Source: an uncultured Candidatus Saccharibacteria bacterium (GTDB lineage: Bacteria > Patescibacteria > Saccharimonadia > Saccharimonadales > UBA6022). From it: a DNA stretch of 9,145 nucleotides. The position numbers were made by a program, and so were the translations under genes. The notes below the pieces were generated by a model. The model did not search any database. It was not told the origin of the DNA and saw only the letters and a list, made by a program, of their open reading frames with translations. Below are positions 1-5,393 of this stretch, piece by piece. The stretch covers positions 1 through 9,145 of the forward strand of contig CAMLED010000032.1 of NCBI GenBank assembly GCA_946479115.1, in the 5' to 3' direction. How positions within the stretch are numbered: the stretch's first letter is position 1; every line of letters begins with the position of its first letter.

Positions 1-350
1 CTGGAAAAACGATTGCACGTATTCATCCAGATGCGACGCAGCGCTACGCTGTGGCTACCTCGACAGTGATGCGTCGCAAGGGAGTTAAAGACGGTGTAGC
101 ATGGCATCATATTATTGATCCACGGACAGGTAAACCTGCAGATAGTGATGTGCAGACAATGACAATACGCGACAATTTACTATTTATGGCAGATGTTCAT
201 GCGACGAATTGTATTATTATTGGGAGCAATCAAGTGCCTGCGTATCTTGAAAAATACGGTATTGCTAATGCCGTATTGCAAACACAGGACGACTCACGAC
301 AGTATTTTGGTGATAGAGTTGAACGATATGTAGACAAGGCTGTAAAGTAG
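1..350 (+). CDS. apbE: FAD:protein FMN transferase (ApbE family), C-terminal part, cut by window start
   Basis: This is the C-terminal ~115 residues of an ApbE-like protein. The reading frame is open from base 3 and the true start lies outside the window. The visible part contains the family's conserved HHIIDPRTGKPA block, preceded by an ATST segment. About 25 residues later comes a DVHATNCIIIG segment that corresponds to the Asp-containing D(A/V)xAT helix, which binds Mg2+ in known ApbE proteins. Family knowledge: ApbE takes FMN from FAD and attaches it covalently to Thr/Ser of extracytoplasmic redox proteins. The next gene, 24 bases downstream, encodes a haem-binding ferric-reductase-like membrane protein, so the pair probably belongs to one membrane redox system. 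The flavinylation target is not in the window and may lie upstream. The family call is firm; the role in this cell is inferred. Confidence 0.9.
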   Translation, partial: GKTIARIHPDATQRYAVATSTVMRRKGVKDGVAWHHIIDPRTGKPADSDVQTMTIRDNLLFMADVHATNCIIIGSNQVPAYLEKYGIANAVLQTQDDSRQYFGDRVERYVDKAVK

Positions 351-359
351 CTGTATGAT
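331..359 (+). promoter_or_regulatory. Putative sigma-70-type promoter inside the end of apbE
   Basis: TAGACA at 331-336 matches the -35 consensus at 5 of 6 bases. It is followed by a 17-base spacer and TATGAT at 354-359 (5 of 6 against TATAAT). Transcription would begin near 366, leaving only about nine bases before the ATG at 375, which has no Shine-Dalgarno sequence. The following gene may thus be transcribed separately from apbE on an almost leaderless mRNA. Confidence 0.5.
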
Positions 360-374
360 TACGGTACACAACTT

Positions 375-1109
375 ATGCTAAAACGAATAATACTATCAGT
401 TTTTGCCATGGCCACGCTTGCTGTAACGGGGGGTCAACTTGCGGGGGCGTTATCTCCTAGTCTGACACCACTAACAACTGTTGCTGCTAGTCAGTCTGCC
501 GAAGAGTTGTCGTTTGGTCAAGATTTTGCCAAGCGCGCTGCGAATGCTTGGCCGTGGTACGTAACCCGCGGATCAGGTATCTTAGCGGCTATTGTTGCCG
601 TGCTACTATTACTTTCGGGCATCGGATTGATTACTGGTCATACTTACCGTGTATTTGAACCTTTAAAGGCATGGGTGTTTCATAGGGCACTCGGCATTGC
701 ACTGGGTGTAACGACGATTGTTCATATTGTTATTCTACTATTTGATAAGTATGCGCCGTTCGATATTTGGGACGTACTAATCCCATTCGCTTCAGACTAT
801 CAGCCGTTAATGATCGGACAGTTAAATCTAGGTTCATTGTTTGTAGCTCTTGGAGTGATTGCACTGTACGCGCTGGTGACGATTGTCCTGACATCGTATA
901 TGTGGATTGATAAACGGCCACAAGCATGGCGCGCGCTGCACTATTTGTCGTATGTTATTGTTATCGCCGTATTTTTCCATGGACTATTTTTAGGGACTGA
1001 TCTACAAGGTGGGCTGGGTCGCATTTTGTGGGTAATGGGTGGCTTAGTCGTTCTAGGTGCATTCGTGTTACGATTACAGCGTTCCGGAACCACTCGCGGC
1101 GAAAAATAA
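375..1109 (+). CDS. Ferric-reductase-like haem-binding transmembrane protein
   Basis: This 244-residue protein starts with a signal-like hydrophobic segment (about residues 4-27). A short extracytoplasmic stretch follows, then about five membrane helices (roughly 66-88, 104-124, 153-175, 184-207 and 216-233). His103 and His117 on one helix and His189 and His202 on another have the spacing of the bis-haem b ligands of the ferric reductase / NADPH oxidase / MsrQ transmembrane domain. The WYVTRGSGI and FHRALG segments are typical of that domain. No FAD- or NAD-binding module follows, so the protein is the membrane part alone and must receive electrons from a partner. The preceding apbE gene suggests a covalently flavinylated partner. 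No Shine-Dalgarno sequence precedes ATG 375, and a promoter ends 15 bases before it. The substrate is unknown; iron reduction or an MsrQ-like role are both possible. Confidence 0.82.
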   Translation: MLKRIILSVFAMATLAVTGGQLAGALSPSLTPLTTVAASQSAEELSFGQDFAKRAANAWPWYVTRGSGILAAIVAVLLLLSGIGLITGHTYRVFEPLKAWVFHRALGIALGVTTIVHIVILLFDKYAPFDIWDVLIPFASDYQPLMIGQLNLGSLFVALGVIALYALVTIVLTSYMWIDKRPQAWRALHYLSYVIVIAVFFHGLFLGTDLQGGLGRILWVMGGLVVLGAFVLRLQRSGTTRGEK

Positions 1110-1114
1110 TAGTC

Positions 1115-1120
1115 TATACT
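1115..1120 (+). promoter_or_regulatory. -10 element placed for a leaderless rnhB-yraN mRNA
   Basis: TATACT lies exactly six bases before ATG 1127, so a start seven bases after the -10 box would fall on the A of the start codon. No Shine-Dalgarno sequence is present and no convincing -35 box is found at the usual distance. The same geometry occurs before the nuclease gene (5382) and the aminopeptidase gene (4672, minus strand), and this is the main support. Confidence 0.55.
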
Positions 1121-1126
1121 AAAGAT

Positions 1127-2149
1127 ATGATTCTTGGGATTGATGAAGTTGGTCGTGGGCCATGGGCGGGGCCATTAGTTATTGGTGCTGTTGTATTGGG
1201 TGGCGCAACTATTGAAGGCCTCACGGATAGCAAGAAACTTACCAAGAAGCGGCGTGATGAACTAGATGTACTGATTCGCGAACAAGCGGACGGCTATGGA
1301 CTGGGCTGGGTCAGCGCAGTAGAGATCGATGAGATTGGACTATCGGCCGCACTCGTTCTTGCCACGAAGCGAGCCGTTGAGCAGATTACTGTTCCGTATC
1401 ATGAAATTATTATTGACGGCACGATTAACTTTTTGAAGGATACAATCAAGGGCCAATATGTGACGACTCTTAAGAAAGCCGATCTGCTGATCCCAAGTGT
1501 ATCTGCTGCCTCAATCATTGCCAAGGTGGCGCGGGATAACTACATGATAGAGCAAGGGCTGATCTACCCAGAATATAAGTTTGCGGCACATGTTGGATAT
1601 GGAACAGCGGCTCATAGGGCGGCTATCGAGAAGCATGGAGTGACGCCGTTGCATCGGTTAAGTTTTGCTCCTTTGGCGAAGTATCGGACGGTTGAGTTCG
1701 TTCATGGTCAAGGTGGCTTCGCTCCAGGTTCGACAGGGGCCCCGGCGCCTAATCACACTTGGGCTGCAGATGTCTTGCCTCAAGAAAAATCTGACGATCC
1801 GCATCAAACAACAAAGCAAATTGGTGATATGGCTGAAGACGAAGCCGCAAATCACTTGGTTCATCTAGGGCATTCAATCATTGATCGTAATTGGAAAACG
1901 AAGTTTTGTGAAATTGATATTATTTCGCATCATGATGACACTATTTATTTTACCGAAGTGAAATATCGCAAAACTGATAAACAGGGTGGAGGCTTGGCAG
2001 CGATTACACCAAAAAAGCAGCAGCAAATGAAATTCGCTGCTGAATATTACGCTCTTAAAAATAATATAAAAGATACAAATCTGCGGCTAGCGGCAATTGA
2101 TATGACAGGTCAGCCGCCAGCCGTTCAAGATTTTCTAAAGCTTGGCTAA
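1127..2149 (+). CDS. rnhB: Ribonuclease HII fused to a YraN/UPF0102 nuclease-like domain
   Basis: This single 340-residue reading frame carries two domains. Residues 1-190 are RNase HII, which cuts RNA in RNA/DNA hybrids and at single ribonucleotides. Asp6-Glu7 in the DEVGRG motif, Asp98 in IIIDG and Asp137 in ARD provide the four metal-binding catalytic residues. A Pro/Gly/Ala-rich linker follows (about 195-228). Residues 230-335 match the YraN/UPF0102 family, which has the endonuclease-like fold of Holliday-junction resolvases: the KQIGDMAEDEAA helix, RNW, Glu262-x-Asp264 and Glu277-Val-Lys279 form the expected E-x-D...E-x-K active-site pattern. In many bacteria rnhB and yraN are separate neighbours; here they are joined. 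The frame is open further upstream, but ATG 1127 is chosen because family members begin directly before the ILGIDEVGRG strand. The 3' end overlaps the convergent aminopeptidase gene by 15 bases. Confidence 0.93.
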   Translation: MILGIDEVGRGPWAGPLVIGAVVLGGATIEGLTDSKKLTKKRRDELDVLIREQADGYGLGWVSAVEIDEIGLSAALVLATKRAVEQITVPYHEIIIDGTINFLKDTIKGQYVTTLKKADLLIPSVSAASIIAKVARDNYMIEQGLIYPEYKFAAHVGYGTAAHRAAIEKHGVTPLHRLSFAPLAKYRTVEFVHGQGGFAPGSTGAPAPNHTWAADVLPQEKSDDPHQTTKQIGDMAEDEAANHLVHLGHSIIDRNWKTKFCEIDIISHHDDTIYFTEVKYRKTDKQGGGLAAITPKKQQQMKFAAEYYALKNNIKDTNLRLAAIDMTGQPPAVQDFLKLG

Positions 2150-4660
2150 CGCTTCACGGACAGCTGGTCCGTCACGTTCTATTAACGCAACTCGGCCTTC
2201 GATTTCACTGATTCCCATTGTGATCACTCGTGATAATGCCGGGACATCTTTCATCGGTCCAAAGAAATCTGTGTATTCTTGTAGCTCATCGGCGGTTATC
2301 AAGCAACCAGCAGTATAGCGTGGAAAATCATCGTAACTCTTATCGCCACTGAATGTCTCTTCGACCCACTGCCAATTAGCCTGTAGCCAGTGCCATGCTA
2401 GTCCACGACCGTCACGGTTACGTAGTACACCGATATACCAACGTGCAGCATCTTGTGGTCGAACGGCCGTCTCGTCTTTAATTAGCGATAGGATGCGCGT
2501 TAACTCATGTTCATCTCGTGTGCATGTTAACGCAGAGACAATGTCTTGCTGTAGTTCCGCAGACGATGTGTCTTTGTGCTGTTTTAGCAGTTCGTCGACA
2601 ATAGCGTGATCATTGCCGTGACGTACGGCTGCACTGATGATTAGTGAGCGGAGATTAGGATCGAGATCTAAAAGTGGAGTGGTACGGGACATTTCTATAG
2701 CCGTGGCGATCGTTTGCTCGTCTTCACCATATAGCATCAATCCCAGGATAGTGCCGCGCAGTTTAGTATCCGTCTCGGTTTCGTGTTCAGTTGGCGTCCA
2801 GCCAAGTCGATCGTATTGTTGTCGGGCGAGGTTTGCGGCAAGCTTGCGAAGCTGTTTTTCACTTGTCTCGTTCGTTTCAACAAATTTCTTTAGCTCGCCG
2901 ATTGTCATAGAGATGATATCCCACACCGATTCAGTATTTTCATCCTTGTAGGCATCAAGAAGATCTACCAGGTTTGCACTTGATATGACATTACCGCGAG
3001 CTAACAAGGTCTGTTCGTTTAGTAGCTGGAGGCGATCAATTGGTTGCAAGCTTCCTGTTTTAATTTCGGCAATAAGACGTGATAAAAGTTGGTCATCATA
3101 ATTGGTGATGAAATGAGCAGTGTCGTTAACGTTAAAGCGCAGCGGTGTGGTGTGCGTGCGGCTGACTGTGGCTTCGGCAGCATCAAATATTTGTGGCATT
3201 TCATTGCAGGTTGAGTTAAGGGGGATAGGCCATAGCTTAGTTGAGGGTTGATGTGGGCCAACAAAGAATTGTTTTTGTGATAATGTGACTTGGTCATTCG
3301 TTTGAGAAGCTGACAAGACCGGGTAGCCAGGCTGTGAAATCCATGTGGTCATAAAGTGGCTAATATCTTTGCCGCTGGCTTTACCGAGTGCTTGCCATAA
3401 GTCGTCGGCTTCGGTGTTACGGTAAGCGTGGGTCGCAAAGTATTCTTTTAGACCAACCTGAAACGCTTCGTGGCCTATATATTGTTGAAGCATGCGTAGT
3501 AAACGCGCACCTTTGGCGTAGACGATTGCTCCATCAAACAGTGTGCTGATTTCGTCTGGATGGTTAACGTCAACTTGGACGGCTTGAACGCCATCAATGG
3601 CATCACGACGTAAGGCCATGATGCTTTCGAGCGTGGCAAAATCAAGCCAAACATTCCATTCTGGGTGCAGGCTATCGACGGCAACATACGACATAAGTGT
3701 TGCAAAACTTTCATTTAGCCACAGATTATTCCACCATTTCATTGTGACGAGATTACCAAACCATTGGTGTGAAAGCTCATGTGCGACAACTTCGGCTATA
3801 TAGTGCTTGCTATCAATGCTAGATGTTGCAGGATCGGCGAGTAGGGCGACTTCGCGGTACGTAATAAGTCCCCAGTTTTCCATGGCACCACTACTAAAGT
3901 CCGGTAAGGCAACATGATCAGATTTGGGTAATGGATATTTGGTATCAAAATACTCGTCAAAGAAATCAATCGTACGAGTTGCAATATCGAGCGCAAAGTC
4001 GAGACTTTCAGCCGGCTGAGCTGGCGTAGCCCAGATATTTACTTCAACGCCACTTTTGGTCGTGGCTGTTTTGCGGTGCAGTTCACCGGTTACCCAAGCG
4101 AGCAAATAAGTGCTCATGCGCGGAGTAGTATCAAATGTCGTAACGAGCAGGTTATTCTCGATACTTTGCTGGCGGATTGGCATGTTACCCAGGACGGTGA
4201 TATCTTGCTCTGTTGTTAAGGTAACGTCAAAAGTAGCTTTGGCTTCTGGTTCATCAATACATGGGAATACTTCTCGGGCATGGTGACTTTCGAACTGTGT
4301 TGCAAGTAATTCTTTTTTCTCGCCATTGTGATCGTAGTAGCAAGGGTATAGGCCGTGCATGGCATCGGTAATTGCGCCACTAAAGTCAATCACCACAATA
4401 TGATCACCTTCGGTAATGTCCGGGTGATTAATGAGTAGTTCGTCGTTCTCGCCCGCGGTCCATTTCGCTGCCTTGCCGTCGAGAGTGACACTTTTAATCT
4501 CAAGATCTTTTGCGTGAACGCTAATCGTTTCGATACCTGGTGTTGATGTGCCATGAATGGTAACAATACCACCAAAGGTTCGTGCCTCACGTTCTAGGTG
4601 AAGGGATAGCTGGTAGTTGGTTGGAGAGAATTGATCAATAAGTCGAGATACAGTATGCAT
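2135..4660 (-). CDS. pepN: M1-family zinc aminopeptidase
   Basis: This 841-residue protein has the full layout of a gluzincin aminopeptidase (PepN / leukotriene-A4-hydrolase superfamily). An N-terminal beta saddle domain covers about residues 10-200. It is followed by the substrate-binding GAMEN motif at 258-262, the zinc site HELSH at 294-298 and the third ligand Glu317 in NESFA, 19 residues after the second His. A long helical C-terminal domain (about 540-841) resembles the ERAP1-C type. It removes N-terminal amino acids from peptides. No signal peptide is visible, so it probably acts in the cytoplasm, which would suit an organism living on imported peptides. ATG 4660 has no Shine-Dalgarno sequence; an extended -10 box ends six bases before it. 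The 3' end overlaps rnhB-yraN by 15 bases, tail to tail, with no terminator between them. All catalytic residues are intact. Confidence 0.96.
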   Translation of the reverse strand: MHTVSRLIDQFSPTNYQLSLHLEREARTFGGIVTIHGTSTPGIETISVHAKDLEIKSVTLDGKAAKWTAGENDELLINHPDITEGDHIVVIDFSGAITDAMHGLYPCYYDHNGEKKELLATQFESHHAREVFPCIDEPEAKATFDVTLTTEQDITVLGNMPIRQQSIENNLLVTTFDTTPRMSTYLLAWVTGELHRKTATTKSGVEVNIWATPAQPAESLDFALDIATRTIDFFDEYFDTKYPLPKSDHVALPDFSSGAMENWGLITYREVALLADPATSSIDSKHYIAEVVAHELSHQWFGNLVTMKWWNNLWLNESFATLMSYVAVDSLHPEWNVWLDFATLESIMALRRDAIDGVQAVQVDVNHPDEISTLFDGAIVYAKGARLLRMLQQYIGHEAFQVGLKEYFATHAYRNTEADDLWQALGKASGKDISHFMTTWISQPGYPVLSASQTNDQVTLSQKQFFVGPHQPSTKLWPIPLNSTCNEMPQIFDAAEATVSRTHTTPLRFNVNDTAHFITNYDDQLLSRLIAEIKTGSLQPIDRLQLLNEQTLLARGNVISSANLVDLLDAYKDENTESVWDIISMTIGELKKFVETNETSEKQLRKLAANLARQQYDRLGWTPTEHETETDTKLRGTILGLMLYGEDEQTIATAIEMSRTTPLLDLDPNLRSLIISAAVRHGNDHAIVDELLKQHKDTSSAELQQDIVSALTCTRDEHELTRILSLIKDETAVRPQDAARWYIGVLRNRDGRGLAWHWLQANWQWVEETFSGDKSYDDFPRYTAGCLITADELQEYTDFFGPMKDVPALSRVITMGISEIEGRVALIERDGPAVREALAKL

Positions 4661-4666
4661 ATATCT

Positions 4667-4675
4667 ATTGTATCA
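4667..4675 (-). promoter_or_regulatory. Extended -10 promoter for a leaderless aminopeptidase mRNA
   Basis: On the minus strand the sequence reads TGATACAAT, an extended -10 box (TGnTACAAT). Six bases separate it from ATG 4660, so transcription would start at or beside the A of the start codon. No recognisable -35 box lies 17 bases upstream, which fits extended -10 promoters. There is no Shine-Dalgarno sequence. Confidence 0.6.
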
Positions 4676-4696
4676 AATAAGCTGGCGTGCCCTAGA

Positions 4697-4725
4697 TTGA
4701 CAAATAACCTTAAGTATGATAATAT
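4697..4725 (+). promoter_or_regulatory. Promoter of the 128-residue protein gene
   Basis: A perfect -35 hexamer TTGACA (4697-4702) is followed by a 17-base spacer and TAATAT (4720-4725); an overlapping GATAAT (4718-4723) is an alternative -10. Transcription would start near 4732 and leave a 5' leader of about 90 bases. The promoter is divergent from that of the aminopeptidase gene within the same 163-base intergenic region. Confidence 0.65.
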
Positions 4726-4785
4726 AAAAAGATTGCTCGATGAAAATAGGGTAAGACCTTTGGCAGGAAAACAGCATAAACAGAG

Positions 4786-4818
4786 CATTGTCGCTTTGCA
4801 TTAGCGAATGAATAGGAG
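4786..4818 (+). promoter_or_regulatory. Leader hairpin next to the ribosome binding site
   Basis: The Shine-Dalgarno sequence AGGAG (4814-4818) lies five bases before the GTG start. Just upstream, CATT (4786-4789) and CGCT (4792-4795) can pair with AGCG (4803-4806) and AATG (4807-4810). This gives an eight-pair hairpin with a two-base bulge and a seven-base loop. It ends three bases before the Shine-Dalgarno site and could expose or modulate it. A regulatory role is only a suggestion. Confidence 0.35.
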
Positions 4819-4823
4819 AAGTT

Positions 4824-5210
4824 GTGAAAATCGCAGCTAAGCTTGAAAATGATAAGGCTTACGGCAAGGCTGAAATAACAGTTCACGTTCACGGCATTCC
4901 CAAAGGAACTTCCGCCTCAAAGACTGCGGTGGCAAATGTACTGAAGAATGCAGTAAGCGCATTTGCCCCAGAGTTTGAAAAAATTCACAGTTCTCTCAAG
5001 AGCAGTGAACGGAAGGGTGAGTACACCGAATCGTTTGGGAGTACCTACCGTGGGATAACTCTTGATATCAAATGCGACGCAACTATGCGGGGGATTGATG
5101 GATTTAGTAAAAACCATCACCTTATTGGGCTTGTAGTCGAGACTGCAAAACAAGCAGTCATGGAATACATTGAAAAAGTGTGTCAGCCTGTTGTCAATGA
5201 GCGTGCATAG
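4824..5210 (+). CDS. Unrecognised 128-residue protein
   Basis: I do not recognise this family. The GTG start is well supported: AGGAG lies five bases upstream, a stop codon in frame at 4809 excludes any longer form, and a good promoter lies further upstream. The protein has no signal peptide or membrane segment and is probably cytoplasmic. Its pattern suggests an alpha/beta fold. A likely strand with alternating residues (AEITVHVHG, 16-24) is followed by a helix (about 31-60), a second strand region (RGITLDIKCD, 76-85) and a long C-terminal helix (about 98-124). There are two cysteines (84, 120) and an NHH triplet (97-99). It is transcribed alone, and its gene is followed by a strong stem-loop and then by the hammerhead ribozyme at 5307-5363, so its mRNA probably carries the ribozyme. 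No function should be assigned. Confidence 0.8.
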   Translation: MKIAAKLENDKAYGKAEITVHVHGIPKGTSASKTAVANVLKNAVSAFAPEFEKIHSSLKSSERKGEYTESFGSTYRGITLDIKCDATMRGIDGFSKNHHLIGLVVETAKQAVMEYIEKVCQPVVNERA

Positions 5211-5242
5211 CGCACAAGCATTGTATGCTCAGCTTTAGCCCT

Positions 5243-5278
5243 TGTGTGGCCAGAGGGCAGATCCTCTCTGGCCGCACA
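5243..5278 (+). other. Strong stem-loop after the 128-residue gene, terminator-like without an adjacent U-tract
   Basis: Bases 5243-5255 pair with 5266-5278. The stem has thirteen pairs, including one G-U, with GGCCAGAG/CTCTGGCC as its core and a ten-base loop. No T-run follows directly; the first T-rich stretch is about 17 bases later (5295-5302). A canonical intrinsic terminator is therefore doubtful. The hairpin may instead protect the 3' end of the upstream mRNA. A competing small hairpin, CCGC/GCGG at 5272-5283, shares its 3' arm. Confidence 0.5.
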
Positions 5279-5306
5279 TGCGGTATCTGTGTATGTTTTC
5301 TTGTCA

Positions 5307-5363
5307 AATTGCTTCCATAGATGTGTGTCTATGCTGATGAGCTGAAAACAGCGAAAAGCACTT
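5307..5363 (+). ncRNA. Type III hammerhead self-cleaving ribozyme
   Basis: Every element of a hammerhead is present in the circular order expected when stem III is open (type III). The stem III 5' arm TGCTT (5310-5314) is followed by the cleavage base C5315. Stem I is CATAGA (5316-5321), loop TGTGTG and TCTATG (5328-5333). Next come the core CTGATGA (5334-5340) and stem II, GCTG (5341-5344), loop AAAA and CAGC (5349-5352). GAAA follows (5353-5356; its last A is position 15.1 and pairs with U5314), then the rest of the stem III 3' arm AGCA (5357-5360). Stem III has five continuous pairs, then a T-C mismatch and two more A-T pairs (5307-5308 with 5362-5363). The UUC site predicts cleavage between 5315 and 5316, leaving a 2',3'-cyclic phosphate and a 5'-OH. 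It lies 96 bases after the 128-residue gene and before the nuclease promoter. The fold is read from sequence; activity is inferred from the family. Confidence 0.93.
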
Positions 5364-5381
5364 ATTTTAAAACGGTCACGC

Positions 5382-5387
5382 TATACT
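5382..5387 (+). promoter_or_regulatory. -10 element placed for a leaderless HNH nuclease mRNA
   Basis: TATACT lies exactly six bases before ATG 5394. The start has no Shine-Dalgarno sequence and no alternative start codon in frame back to the stop at 5343. No clear -35 box is seen; its expected place (about 5359-5364) overlaps the 3' arm of ribozyme stem III. RNA from this promoter would therefore lack the ribozyme. Confidence 0.6.
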
Positions 5388-5393
5388 GAATGT

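Noticed and set aside
1028..1126. Upstream extension of the RNase HII frame into the ferric-reductase-like gene
   Set aside because: The extra 33 residues are out-of-frame translation of the upstream gene and have no place in RNase HII, which begins just before the first catalytic strand at ATG 1127.
2634..2640. A second CTGATGA, as in a hammerhead core
   Set aside because: It lies inside the aminopeptidase gene, and no adjacent stem II followed by GAAA or stem I hairpin is found, so it is a chance match.
2637..2951. 104-codon plus-strand frame opposite the aminopeptidase gene
   Set aside because: It is antisense to a strongly supported M1 peptidase, has low-complexity Ser/Arg composition, and has no ribosome binding site or recognisable motif.
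4740..4754. Four-codon upstream reading frame (ATG AAA ATA GGG TAA) in the leader of the 128-residue gene
   Set aside because: Very short and with no ribosome binding site; it could be a leader peptide, but nothing in the sequence supports translation.
5225..5320. Possible 31-codon reading frame starting at ATG 5225
   Set aside because: It has no Shine-Dalgarno sequence or promoter, overlaps the stem-loop and the ribozyme, and has a Cys-rich composition typical of chance translation of structured RNA.
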